This document shows, in pieces, positions 17,212 to 25,849 of a stretch of DNA of 64,000 nt. A program made the position numbers and the translations under genes. Position 1 is the stretch's first letter, and each line of letters begins with the position of its first letter. The notes beneath the pieces are model-generated. The model was not told the DNA's origin. It saw only the letters and a list, made by a program, of their open reading frames with translations, and did not search any database. Source of the DNA: a bacterium (GTDB lineage Bacteria > Patescibacteriota > Gracilibacteria > UBA1369 > PNNO01); assembly GCA_013824265.1 (NCBI GenBank), contig PNNO01000005.1:124001-188000 (forward strand), in the 5' to 3' direction.

Positions 17212-17239
17212 TTGTATCGTTATAAGAATTTGATACAAT
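17212..17239 (+). promoter_or_regulatory. Promoter of the third SLH gene
   Basis: TTGTAT (17212-17217) and TACAAT (17234-17239), 16 bases apart. The -10 box overlaps the ATG at 17238, so the working start should be the later ATG at 17271. Confidence 0.6.
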
Positions 17240-17270
17240 GAAAGTTGGTGCGCTTGCTAACCCTTGCAAT

Positions 17271-18524
17271 ATGTCTTTGAAAAAAATTGTCCTTATACTT
17301 TTTGATGTTCTTGTAATTACATTACTCGTTTTTCTTGCTACAGTAGCGGCTAGAGCGGCTGATTCGGAAGTAAAACTATTAACATCAACTGATGATGTTT
17401 TGTATTCTTCCGGAGATGATATGACCGTAAGTTTTCAGGTTGAAAACTATACCGGAAGTAATCTGGCTTTGTCTTTTACAAGCGGATGTCAGCTTGGAAT
17501 CGAGATTTTTAAATTTTCCGTCGATTCAAACGGATATACCGTCCCGGTTTACAACGAGCTTCTTTACGAAAGAAATTGCAGTGATGCATCAACAGTTATA
17601 AATATTCCTGACGGGAAAAAGGCAATTTGGACAAGAACTTTAAAGGGTCTTAAGCTGCCGACCGGAGAATATGTGGTTCATGCTTACGTAATGGAATATG
17701 AAGGTGCGGATTGGGCTGCTCAAAATGGAGCTTTTGCGCAAATGAGCGTTGATGTGAAAGACGGTTCAAGTGAGCCTTCTTTTGATGCAAAGGGCTTATT
17801 ATGTGAAGGAACCGGTGGGAATTATGATACGGACGAATGCAGTTGCCCAAGCGGTTACAATTGGAGTGGCACCGTAGGCTGCCAGCAAGATACTGCTACC
17901 CTTGAGCAATGTGTTGAGGACGGGAAATTTATAGGATTTTCAACCGAAGACATGGTTTGTATAGAAATGGGAACAATGAATTTGCCTTTATCGGAGCTTC
18001 CTTTTAATGATATCGAGGGGCACTGGGCGGAAAATTATATAGAAAATCTTTACATAAAAGGTGTTGTTAAGGGATATGAAGACGGAAGTTTTAGGCCTGA
18101 TTCGTACGTTAACAGAGCAGAACTTACAAAAATGGCGCTTTCTGCTGCAGGCGTAGAGCCAAAAAGTGCCGACGGCGATGATTCTTTTACGTTTGAAGAC
18201 GTTGAAGGTTGGCAGGTTGAATGGGTTTATCCTGCTTGGAAAGATGGCATTATAAAGGGATATAGCGACAGTACTTTTGCTCCGGGACAAAATATTACAC
18301 GTGCGGAAGCTCTTAAAATTTCACTTTTGGCTTTTGATGTTGAGGTTCCGGATACAAGCGACGAATGGGCATTCTCCGACACTGTTGGACATTGGGCGAT
18401 ATCTTACATAAATCAGGCATATTTGGATTATATTGTTTCCGGAAAAACAGATGATCTTTTCTATCCGGACGACTATATTACCCGTGCGGAAGCCGCAAAA
18501 ATTATTAACAATCTGCTAAATTAA
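17271..18524 (+). CDS. SLH-domain protein with N-terminal BsuPI-like domain
   Basis: The ATG at 17271 is preferred because the promoter -10 box covers the ATG at 17238. The product has 417 residues. A signal peptide is followed by a beta domain (~35-165) with GDDMTVSFQVENYT and WTRTLKGLKLPTGEYVVHA, the pattern of BsuPI (intracellular proteinase inhibitor) domains. A short Cys-rich segment follows, then three SLH domains (FNDIEGHWAENYIE, GYEDGSFRPDSYVNRAE, FSDTVGHWAISYIN). It is a surface-anchored protein; any inhibitor role is a guess. Confidence 0.8.
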   Translation: MSLKKIVLILFDVLVITLLVFLATVAARAADSEVKLLTSTDDVLYSSGDDMTVSFQVENYTGSNLALSFTSGCQLGIEIFKFSVDSNGYTVPVYNELLYERNCSDASTVINIPDGKKAIWTRTLKGLKLPTGEYVVHAYVMEYEGADWAAQNGAFAQMSVDVKDGSSEPSFDAKGLLCEGTGGNYDTDECSCPSGYNWSGTVGCQQDTATLEQCVEDGKFIGFSTEDMVCIEMGTMNLPLSELPFNDIEGHWAENYIENLYIKGVVKGYEDGSFRPDSYVNRAELTKMALSAAGVEPKSADGDDSFTFEDVEGWQVEWVYPAWKDGIIKGYSDSTFAPGQNITRAEALKISLLAFDVEVPDTSDEWAFSDTVGHWAISYINQAYLDYIVSGKTDDLFYPDDYITRAEAAKIINNLLN

Positions 18525-18549
18525 GAAATATAATTTTTTTGAGATAGGG

Positions 18550-20205
18550 GTGGTTATTTTGGGTATTGCCCTTATTTTCTTTATGTTTGTTTTTGGATCG
18601 TACATGAATGCCGGATATGCGGATTTGGTGCAAACTTCCGGCAATTCTTTTGTTGCGAGTGGGATGAGTACAAAAGGCTTGGCTTTTGATAAAGACGAAG
18701 ACATTTCCCTGTTTGCAAGCGGTAATCCGGATGTTGTGATTTTACTTTCTTCAATAAATACTTCATATGAAGCTTCAGGAGTGCTTACCGTTAACCCCGA
18801 TCTTACAAAGGCTTTTAATCAAAAAGATCTTTATAGAAAACACATTCTTGAATTAATAAAACTTGATTATGTAGATGATTATGAAGAAGCTTTTTTGTAT
18901 AATCAGGACTTTTCAAATTTGGTTGGTAAAGTGAAAAACGTTTATCCTTCGGCGCGAATTGTGCCGCTTGTGTTTCAGCAAAATTATGAAAAGGGCGACC
19001 CTTACAAACTTTCGCGCAAACTTGTTTCTTTGGTGGAAAATGAACGCGGAAAAGTTTTAATTGTAGCGGATTTTAACAAAATTGAATCCACGCATGAGTC
19101 CATTAATGAGCTTAGAAATACAATGCTTGAGCGCGCTTTAACAAATATAGAGATAACAAGTGTCTCAAATTTAGCGGTTGATGAGTATGCGGGGCTTAAA
19201 ACGCTTATGTATTCAATGCATCTTTTGGGAGCGCGTGATACGGAAGTTACATCAAATTACACAATTTTTAAGCAAGGTGAAATTAAGAATAAAAGTCAGG
19301 CGATAACACTTTTGGGTGTTGGAGATATGATGCTTGGAAGGTACGTTAGAACGCTTATGGATAAGAATGGTATGAATTATCCGTTCGAAAAAATAACACA
19401 CGAACTTAATGGAATTGATTATATCTTTTCCAATTTTGAAGGTCCGATAAAAGAGCAGGAAGTGGCAACTCAAAAATCAATTTCGTTTAGATTTAAGCCG
19501 GATGTTGTTTGGGTTGTTAAAAATGCCGGTATAAATATTGTGAGTATAGCCAATAATCATGCGCTTGATCAGGGGTGGGGAGGTCGCGACGACACAATGA
19601 AGTTCTTAAAAGAGGCCGGAATATATTATTTTGGTCATCCTAAAAATGAAGCGGAAGAAAATGTTTATATAGGGCAAATAGCTGATAAAACAGTGGCTTT
19701 TGTGGGTTTTGACGATACGATTTTTAAAGTTGATGAGGAAAGCGCTAAAAAGATGATTCAGGAGCTTGATATTGTAGCGGATTATGTTGTTGTTTCCATT
19801 CACTGGGGGGTTGAATATGTTCATCAGCCTACGGAAAGAAGCCAGATGCTTGCACACATGTTTGTTGATTCGGGAGCCGATATTGTTATAGGGCACCATC
19901 CTCACGTTGTTCAAACAATGGAAATTTACAACGAAACTCCAATTTTTTATTCACTCGGCAATTTTGTTTTCGATCAATATTTCTCTCAGGATACGCAGGA
20001 AGGGCTTGGTATAGGCGTTATTGTCGAAGGGGAAGAATTAAAGGTTTATTTGCTTCCATACGCAATCTCTGCCAGTCAACCGGCTCTTATGGAAGGGGAC
20101 GCAAAAACAGCATTTTTGGAGAAGTTTATTTCATGGGGAAATTATGACGAAGATATGAAAAACAGTATACGAAATGGCGTATTTGTTTTACCCCAAAATC
20201 CTTAG
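18550..20205 (+). CDS. Membrane-anchored fusion: Memo-like domain plus CapA-type metallophosphatase domain
   Basis: The protein has 551 residues. A membrane anchor at ~2-20 is followed by a region (~55-240) resembling Memo/AmmeMemoRadiSam B proteins: PDVVILLSS, ARIVPLVF, VLIVADFNK, LKTLMYSMHLLGA. The Memo histidines are absent (SIN where PNH is expected). Residues ~251-545 form a PGA_cap/CapA domain with GVGDMMLGR, FSNFEGPI, SIANNHALDQG, SIHWGVEY, IGHHPHVVQ and YSLGNFVFDQ, keeping its metal ligands. CapA proteins act in poly-gamma-glutamate or related envelope polymer metabolism. The GTG start is uncertain; the frame stays open seven codons further upstream. Confidence 0.72.
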   Translation: MVILGIALIFFMFVFGSYMNAGYADLVQTSGNSFVASGMSTKGLAFDKDEDISLFASGNPDVVILLSSINTSYEASGVLTVNPDLTKAFNQKDLYRKHILELIKLDYVDDYEEAFLYNQDFSNLVGKVKNVYPSARIVPLVFQQNYEKGDPYKLSRKLVSLVENERGKVLIVADFNKIESTHESINELRNTMLERALTNIEITSVSNLAVDEYAGLKTLMYSMHLLGARDTEVTSNYTIFKQGEIKNKSQAITLLGVGDMMLGRYVRTLMDKNGMNYPFEKITHELNGIDYIFSNFEGPIKEQEVATQKSISFRFKPDVVWVVKNAGINIVSIANNHALDQGWGGRDDTMKFLKEAGIYYFGHPKNEAEENVYIGQIADKTVAFVGFDDTIFKVDEESAKKMIQELDIVADYVVVSIHWGVEYVHQPTERSQMLAHMFVDSGADIVIGHHPHVVQTMEIYNETPIFYSLGNFVFDQYFSQDTQEGLGIGVIVEGEELKVYLLPYAISASQPALMEGDAKTAFLEKFISWGNYDEDMKNSIRNGVFVLPQNP

Positions 20206-20222
20206 CTTGAAGGCGCAAAAAA

Positions 20223-20231
20223 TGGTATAAT
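20223..20231 (+). promoter_or_regulatory. Extended -10 promoter (TGG TATAAT)
   Basis: TATAAT (20226-20231) preceded by TG-N, no clear -35. It predicts a leader of about 30 bases before the ATG at 20268. Confidence 0.55.
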
Positions 20232-20267
20232 GGTAATGCTTAAAATAAATATAAAAAATAAACAGAC

Positions 20268-20675
20268 ATGAGTGTTTTCATGCGCGGGATCGCATATATA
20301 TGTTTCTTTGTAACGATTGAGGTAATTTATACTGCAATAAAGGCTCTTGTTAAAAAGCATGATTTCAGGTTGATAGGAAATACACAGATTTGGGTTATGC
20401 CTCTTTACGCTTTTGGCGGTTTGTTTGGCCTTGAACCTATATATCGAGCTTTGTCTCAAGATTCTATCTTGCTACGTTTTGCTGTTTATGGAGCCGGAAT
20501 TTTGGTAGTTGAATTTGCTGCAGGCTTTATTTTTACAAAAATTGTCGGACGATGCCCATGGGAGTACACTGGAAAATATAATATAAAAGGGTTGATTTAT
20601 CCTCCTTATTTTCCGCTTTGGGGTGGCGTTGGGTTGATCTTTGAACAGGTTTATAAATTTACGACGACATTTTAA
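20268..20675 (+). CDS. Small membrane protein, putative ABC-transporter type IV / CmpB-like family
   Basis: The protein has 135 residues with about four membrane spans. The region CPWEYTGKYNIKGLIYPPYF with PLWGGVGLIFE resembles the family called putative ABC-transporter type IV (Trp-Tyr-Thr, Asn-Gly, Pro-Trp pattern). No ATPase partner is nearby, so transport is not implied. One base separates it from the epimerase gene, suggesting co-transcription. Confidence 0.55.
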   Translation: MSVFMRGIAYICFFVTIEVIYTAIKALVKKHDFRLIGNTQIWVMPLYAFGGLFGLEPIYRALSQDSILLRFAVYGAGILVVEFAAGFIFTKIVGRCPWEYTGKYNIKGLIYPPYFPLWGGVGLIFEQVYKFTTTF

Positions 20676-20676
20676 T

Positions 20677-21642
20677 ATGAAAAAAAAGATATTAATTACA
20701 GGGGCAACAGGATATCTGGGGAATTTTCTTGCCGAATATTTTGGAAAGAAGGGTGTTGCCGTGGTTGGTCTTGGAAGAGAGAGACAGCCGGTTGCCAATA
20801 TTCCGAATTACAAATTAAGAAAGTGTGATGTAAGGGATAAGGCCAAAATGTTAAAGATTTTTGCTGAAGAAAAGCCAACACATGTAATTCATTTGGCTTA
20901 TTTAATGGATCCGTTACATGATAAAAAGGCTGAATACGATATCGACGTGGTTGGTTCGCAGAATGTTCTTGAGGTTGCAAACGAGACCAAGTCTGTTAAA
21001 CAGCTTGTTCATTTTAGCTCGGCAAGTATTTATGGTGCGCATCCGGACAACAAAGATTGGATTAAAGAAAATGATGAATTAAGGCCTGCTGATTATACAT
21101 ATGCTGTTTATAAAAAATTGCTTGAAGAGTGGTATGAAAAGTTCAACAAACGTGATGATCTAAAGCTTTTTACGTTTCGTATGTGTACTGCTGTCGGCCC
21201 AAGTTATTATAAGGCTGGCGGAGTTGTAAGCAGTTTTATGAAGGCTCCTATTTCAATTCTTGTTGGGAAAGAGGACTTCAAGGCACAATTTATTCATGAG
21301 GACGACGTTAAGGCTTTAACAGAGATGGTTTTGAACGATGCTGAAATTGAAGGGATTTATAATTTGGCCCCGGATTCTTATGCAACAATGAGTGATTTGG
21401 CAAAAACTTATAATAAGCGCTTAATTCGAATTCCGGTTTGGATGCTACGTGGGATTTTCTGGATTTTGTGGAATCTGAAAATTGCTCGTTTAACTCCGGC
21501 TATGGCCAATTTGATGGCATATTCGATTGTTGTTGATCCTAAAAAGTTGAAGAAAAAGTTCAATTATAAATTCAAATATACAACCAAGGAAGCGTTTATG
21601 GATGCTGCTATAAAGCGAGGACTTTGGAAAATTAAAAAATAA
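20677..21642 (+). CDS. NAD(P)-dependent epimerase/dehydratase (extended SDR)
   Basis: The ATG at 20677 gives MKKKILITGATGYLG, a classic Rossmann GxxGxxG start; the TTG at 20641 lies inside the previous gene. The protein has 321 residues. Catalytic motifs are HFSSASIYG and YAVYKKLLEEW (YxxxK). The substrate is probably a nucleotide sugar, but nothing nearby fixes it. The C-terminal region includes a hydrophobic segment (IPVWMLRGIFWILW) seen in some lipid- or quinone-linked SDRs. Confidence 0.8.
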   Translation: MKKKILITGATGYLGNFLAEYFGKKGVAVVGLGRERQPVANIPNYKLRKCDVRDKAKMLKIFAEEKPTHVIHLAYLMDPLHDKKAEYDIDVVGSQNVLEVANETKSVKQLVHFSSASIYGAHPDNKDWIKENDELRPADYTYAVYKKLLEEWYEKFNKRDDLKLFTFRMCTAVGPSYYKAGGVVSSFMKAPISILVGKEDFKAQFIHEDDVKALTEMVLNDAEIEGIYNLAPDSYATMSDLAKTYNKRLIRIPVWMLRGIFWILWNLKIARLTPAMANLMAYSIVVDPKKLKKKFNYKFKYTTKEAFMDAAIKRGLWKIKK

Positions 21643-21663
21643 ATTTATTTAAACAAATTAAAT

Positions 21664-23064
21664 ATGCAACTTGAATTCATTGGGGCTGCGCAGGAAGTTA
21701 CAGGCTCAAAACACCTTATTCACGCCAATGGCAAAAAGGTTCTTTTGGATTGCGGTATGTTCCAGGGAAGCCGTAAGGAAGCGGAAAAAAAGAATATCGA
21801 ATTTCCTTTTGATCCGGCCGAAATAGATGCGCTTATACTTTCACACGCGCACATCGATCACAGTGGACTTATCCCGTTACTTGTTAAAAGGGGATTTAAA
21901 GGCCCTATTTACTGTACTCATGCTACACGAGATTTGTGTCATTATATGCTTTTGGACAGTGCGTATATACAGGAACGTGAAGCGGAATATATAAATACAA
22001 AAAAACTTAAAAAAGGAGAGCCAAAGGTTGAACCGCTTTATACAGTTGAAGATGCCGAAGATGCTCTTAATCAATTTTGCGGCATAGGTTACGAAAGAAC
22101 CTTTGTTGTGGAAGAGGGGATGGCTGCTTGTTTTTACGATGCGGGTCACATTTTGGGATCAGCGTTAGTTCACATTATTGTATACGAAAAAGATAAAGAT
22201 AAGAGAACAAATATCGGGTTTACGGGAGACCTTGGTCGTAAAAATATCCCTTTGTTAAGAGATCCTCAGGTTTTGCCAAATTGTGACTATTTTATAACGG
22301 AATGTACTTATGGCGACAGACTTCATGAGTCTATAACAGAAGCCGATAAGCAACTTATAAAGATAGTAAATGATACGTATAAAAAGGGAGGAAAACTTAT
22401 TATCCCGGCCTTTGCGGTTGGCAGAACGCAGGAGATTATTTACAGACTTAATGTTGCCGTGAAAAATGGAGACATTCCTGAATTTCCAATATTTGTTGAT
22501 AGCCCGCTTTCGGGTAACGTTACAGAAGTTTTCTCCGCTCATCCCGAATGTTTTGATAGAGAAACTTACAGGGAGTTCATAGATAATCGTTTAAATCCGT
22601 TTGGTTTTGGAAAACTTAAGTACATAAGTGACGTTGAAGAATCAAAGAAACTAAACAGTTATCAGGGGCCTTGTATTATCATTTCCGCATCGGGAATGTG
22701 CGAGTTTGGACGTGTATTACATCATTTGAAAAATAACGTTGAAGATCCTAAGAACTCAATTCTTATGGTTGGTTATATGGCTGAACATACTCTTGGAAGA
22801 AGACTTAAGGAAGGGAATAAGGTTGTTAATATCTTTGGAGAATCTTACAGTGTAAGAGCCAGTGTGTATTCAATTGACGCATTCTCCGCCCATGCGGACA
22901 GAAGTGATTTGCTTGATTATATAGGCAAAATTAAAGGAATGAAAAAAATCTTCCTTGTTCACGGTGAAAAAGAGCAGGGGCTTAAGTTTAAAGGCGTTTT
23001 GGAAGAAAACGGATATAAGAATGTTGAAATGCCTGCAGCCGGAGACATTTTTGAGCTTGAGTAA
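21664..23064 (+). CDS. Metallo-beta-lactamase/beta-CASP RNA-processing nuclease
   Basis: The protein has 466 residues. The zinc motif SHAHIDHSG is at ~59-67, followed by further ligands at DAGHILGSA and FTGDLGR. The beta-CASP domain has FAVGRTQEI and IDSPLSG-type sequence (VDSPLSGNVTEV). The C-terminal RMMBL motif is SAHADRSDLL. This is the CPSF73-like clade (YSH1 type) rather than RNase J. It probably cuts RNA. It follows the SDR gene by 21 bases. Confidence 0.85.
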   Translation: MQLEFIGAAQEVTGSKHLIHANGKKVLLDCGMFQGSRKEAEKKNIEFPFDPAEIDALILSHAHIDHSGLIPLLVKRGFKGPIYCTHATRDLCHYMLLDSAYIQEREAEYINTKKLKKGEPKVEPLYTVEDAEDALNQFCGIGYERTFVVEEGMAACFYDAGHILGSALVHIIVYEKDKDKRTNIGFTGDLGRKNIPLLRDPQVLPNCDYFITECTYGDRLHESITEADKQLIKIVNDTYKKGGKLIIPAFAVGRTQEIIYRLNVAVKNGDIPEFPIFVDSPLSGNVTEVFSAHPECFDRETYREFIDNRLNPFGFGKLKYISDVEESKKLNSYQGPCIIISASGMCEFGRVLHHLKNNVEDPKNSILMVGYMAEHTLGRRLKEGNKVVNIFGESYSVRASVYSIDAFSAHADRSDLLDYIGKIKGMKKIFLVHGEKEQGLKFKGVLEENGYKNVEMPAAGDIFELE

Positions 23065-23071
23065 AAAAGTT

Positions 23072-23099
23072 TTGAATTTTTACCAAGATTGGCTATAAT
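23072..23099 (+). promoter_or_regulatory. Promoter of tRNA-Gly
   Basis: TTGAAT (23072-23077) and TATAAT (23094-23099), 16 bases apart, with the mature tRNA beginning at 23138. Confidence 0.6.
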
Positions 23100-23137
23100 G
23101 CTCTTTGCCGTTGTTTTGACGCGCAAAAAAAACTTCT

Positions 23138-23212
23138 GCGGGTATAGTATAGTGGCTATTATGTCAGCCTTCCAAGCTGAAGAGGTGGGTTCGATTCCCA
23201 TTACCCGCTCCA
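23138..23212 (+). tRNA. tRNA-Gly (anticodon TCC), CCA encoded
   Basis: The acceptor stem GCGGGTA (23138-23144) pairs with TACCCGC (23202-23208), followed by T and an encoded CCA. The anticodon arm is TCAGC-CTTCCAA-GCTGA, giving anticodon TCC. The T arm GTGGG-TTCGATT-CCCAT is intact with one G-T pair. Eight T's lie at 23241-23248 after a GC-rich stretch, a possible though weak terminator. Confidence 0.96.
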
Positions 23213-23292
23213 TTTAAAGACGCGAACGTAAGCGAGCGGCTTTTTTTTATACCTTTTTATTTAGTATTATTCCAAGCTACTACGTTTCTTGA

Positions 23293-23298
23293 TATAAT
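23293..23298 (+). promoter_or_regulatory. -10 box placing the transcript start at the ATG of the DUF2207-like gene
   Basis: TATAAT at 23293-23298 with TTCCAA at 23270-23275 (17 bases). The start would fall at about 23305, the A of the ATG, so the mRNA may be leaderless. Confidence 0.5.
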
Positions 23299-23304
23299 TA
23301 AAGT

Positions 23305-24354
23305 ATGGAAATGCTCATTATACCTCCTGTATCGGTTTTAATTGTTATTTTTGTTTATTGGTTCTTTTTTATAAAAGAAGAGCCTCAGACAATAGCGGTT
23401 TTTTTGGAGCCGCCAAAAAGTTTAAGTATTCTTGAATGCGGTGTTCTTGTTGACGATGTATTAAATACAAAAGATATAGCTTTGGAATTGTATAACCTTT
23501 ATTTAAAGGGATTTGTTGTAAAAAAAAATAATGATGTCTATGCGTTAAATACAAAACTTGGTATGAAGGAAATTGAATCTTTAACAGTTGGGCAACAATC
23601 GTTATTGGATTTGGTATTTGATAATTCAGGTGAATTCTATTCCAGTAAGGAAGGGTATAAAAAAAGTTTTGGAAATTTGATCGAAGAAGAAAAACACAAA
23701 ATTACAAATATTGGTTTTGATTTTTTGCATAAGGATTATTTGCAAAGAATTGTTAATAAAACAAATGATTTAAAACTTGTTGTTTATGATGAAATGGCCC
23801 AAAATGGTTATTTTAAGATGTCTCCGTTTTTACAACGCAGACCTGTGATTTCTTTGGGTAGTGTGATTTTTGCGGCACCATTGCTATGGAATATTTTTAC
23901 TGTAATCGACGGGGATTTTGGCTTAATAATACCTTGGAATCTGGTTGGGGGAATAATGATTTCCGGGTTTATAATTGCCTATTCATCATTGTTTTTTGTT
24001 AAAAAGACAAAGAAAGGTAGCAAAGAAAAAGCTGATTTTTTGGGATTTAAAAGATATATAGTCACGGCGGAAAAAGATCGCATCAGATTTGTTGCAAAAA
24101 ATAATATAGATGCTTATAAGAAAATTTTACCTTATGCGGCTTTGTTTGATTCGTTGGAAAAATGGCTGGAGCCATTAAGCAAACTTAAAGAAACATTAGA
24201 CCCAATCGAGCTAAATAATTTAATAGATGATGTTTCATCAATTAAAATAGATGCTTCAGTTACGGAAAGAAATAAATGGATAAGGGCTTTGAAAGATCTT
24301 TTTTGGTATGGGACAAAATTAATTGGCAGGTATAGTAGTAAGCTTCGTGTATAA
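23305..24354 (+). CDS. DUF2207-type membrane protein lacking the usual N-terminal domain
   Basis: The protein has 349 residues. It matches the C-terminal half of DUF2207 proteins: a membrane span at ~4-22, then PPKSLSILECGVLVDD, a winged-helix-like segment, two spans (~180-232), then ADFLGFKRYI and ILPYAALFDSLEKW. Full DUF2207 proteins carry an N-terminal beta domain outside the membrane; here it is absent and the gene starts directly with the span. Function unknown. A TATAAT sits immediately upstream. Confidence 0.65.
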   Translation: MEMLIIPPVSVLIVIFVYWFFFIKEEPQTIAVFLEPPKSLSILECGVLVDDVLNTKDIALELYNLYLKGFVVKKNNDVYALNTKLGMKEIESLTVGQQSLLDLVFDNSGEFYSSKEGYKKSFGNLIEEEKHKITNIGFDFLHKDYLQRIVNKTNDLKLVVYDEMAQNGYFKMSPFLQRRPVISLGSVIFAAPLLWNIFTVIDGDFGLIIPWNLVGGIMISGFIIAYSSLFFVKKTKKGSKEKADFLGFKRYIVTAEKDRIRFVAKNNIDAYKKILPYAALFDSLEKWLEPLSKLKETLDPIELNNLIDDVSSIKIDASVTERNKWIRALKDLFWYGTKLIGRYSSKLRV

Positions 24355-24452
24355 AATTTTATAAAGGCTTATTTTTGTTCGTTATGTATTTTTTGTCGAC
24401 AATACGCAGCTTAAAGGCGAAGAGTCTTTTTGTACTTTATGACTGGAAATTC

Positions 24453-24481
24453 TTGAATCTTTAAATAAAGTTCATTAGAAT
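24453..24481 (+). promoter_or_regulatory. Promoter of the SIMPL-like gene
   Basis: TTGAAT (24453-24458) and TAGAAT (24476-24481) with 17-base spacing. The -10 box overlaps an ATG at 24480, so the ATG at 24510 is the better start. Confidence 0.6.
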
Positions 24482-24509
24482 GGGATTAAATCATTTAACA
24501 CTTAAACAA

Positions 24510-25229
24510 ATGAAAAAGTTTCTTTCGGTACTTGTGCTTGTGGGGGTTTTTATAACTATCTCTCCGGCTGCGTTTGCCTCTACTTCTGCGGAATGGAGTA
24601 CAAAAAATGTGGTTGCCAGCACTGTTGAAATTTCCGAAGTTAAGCCTGTTGAATCTTATGTGCCTTATTATTCTCCAATAAATTTTACGATAGCTTTGCC
24701 TGCCAGAATTAATGTGGGCAATATTTTTGTATCAGCTGATCATTATATTAACGGGGTGTCTTCAAGAGAAGATGTTTCGGTAAAATTGGCTTCAAAATAC
24801 GAGGCGGCTAAAAGTGCATTATCAAAATACGGGAAAGTTTCAAGAACTTATATAAATATTTATGAGGATTACTATGATCCAACTTTGTATTCCTCAAAGC
24901 CAAAAACATATTCAGGAAATATAAATATATTTGTAAGTCTAAACAAAGTAAGCGATTACCAGGCTGTATACGACCAACTTGTTTCTTTGGAATTCAATTC
25001 GTATCCTAATGTTGAAATAGACGAAGAGGAAAAAATAGACTTGGAGGCTTCACTTGCGGATAGAATAAATAGGCTTATAGAAAAGAAAAAGGGCGTATAT
25101 GAAAAAGTTTTGGGAAGAACACTTGGGGAAATAACAAGTTTGTATTTTGATACATGGCCGGATACAAATTATTTTGATCCTGAAACCGGAACGGTTAAGG
25201 TAGTACTTAATGCAAACGTAAGCTACTAA
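24510..25229 (+). CDS. Secreted SIMPL (DUF541)-like protein
   Basis: The ATG at 24510 starts a proper signal peptide (MKKFLSVLVLVGVF, cleavage near AAFA), giving 239 residues; the upstream ATG lies in the promoter. The mature part has SIMPL-like spacing: repeated strands with VSVKLASKYEAAKSALSKYG, a Tyr-rich stretch (YINIYEDYYDP) and VFVSLNKVSDYQAVYDQL-like sequence. Similarity is pattern-level only. The stop TAA directly abuts the mntP ATG, so the two are likely co-translated. Confidence 0.5.
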   Translation: MKKFLSVLVLVGVFITISPAAFASTSAEWSTKNVVASTVEISEVKPVESYVPYYSPINFTIALPARINVGNIFVSADHYINGVSSREDVSVKLASKYEAAKSALSKYGKVSRTYINIYEDYYDPTLYSSKPKTYSGNINIFVSLNKVSDYQAVYDQLVSLEFNSYPNVEIDEEEKIDLEASLADRINRLIEKKKGVYEKVLGRTLGEITSLYFDTWPDTNYFDPETGTVKVVLNANVSY

Positions 25230-25799
25230 ATGGACCTCCTAAATACGATTGTTATAGCCGTGGCATTGGCAATGGACTCATTCACGGTGTCTATAAGCTG
25301 TGGCGCGCGTCTGTCAAAAATTAAAATTCAAAATGCATTAATTGTTGCTATTTATTTTGGGTTTTTTCAGTCGGCAATGTTTCTTGCGGGATATTTGGGT
25401 GGGGATCTTCTTGAAGGATATATAGATTCCTTTGACCATTGGATAGCTTTGGGAGTTTTGGTGTTTATAGGAATCAAAATGATTTTTGAATCTTTTGATA
25501 AAAAGGATGAGGAAGTCTGTTCCGTTTTCAAACATAAAATTTTGTTTGCATTTGCAATAGCCACCAGTATCGATGCGTGCGGAGTTGGCTTGAGTTACGC
25601 ATTTCTTAACAAAGAGTTCTTGTTGTCGTCGCTGATTATCGGATTAACCGCATTTTTATTTTCCGGTTTTGGCGTTTATTTGGGGAAGGTTGTTAATAAA
25701 ATACTTAATAGAAAAGCAGAGCTTTTAGGAGGGATTATTCTTATAGCCATAGGCATAAATATAGCAATTGAACACGAAGCATTTTTGTTTTTGAAATAA
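25230..25799 (+). CDS. mntP: MntP-type manganese efflux pump
   Basis: The protein has 189 residues and six membrane spans, the family's usual size. The paired acidic motifs ALAMDSFTVSIS and ATSIDACGVGLSYAF are diagnostic. It exports Mn2+ from the cytoplasm. Its ATG follows the stop of the SIMPL-like gene with no spacer. No manganese riboswitch is visible, and there is no room for one. Confidence 0.88.
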   Translation: MDLLNTIVIAVALAMDSFTVSISCGARLSKIKIQNALIVAIYFGFFQSAMFLAGYLGGDLLEGYIDSFDHWIALGVLVFIGIKMIFESFDKKDEEVCSVFKHKILFAFAIATSIDACGVGLSYAFLNKEFLLSSLIIGLTAFLFSGFGVYLGKVVNKILNRKAELLGGIILIAIGINIAIEHEAFLFLK

Positions 25800-25849
25800 A
25801 ATCCCGGTGGCTTTTGTAGTATTGGTCGTATGGTAAGTTTATTGATCCT

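Noticed and set aside
23219-23250. Firm terminator after tRNA-Gly
   Set aside because: A run of eight T's follows a GC-rich stretch, but no stem longer than three base pairs can be drawn with confidence.
25230-25799. Manganese riboswitch for mntP
   Set aside because: The mntP ATG directly follows the upstream stop, so no leader exists; the promoter lies before the SIMPL-like gene.
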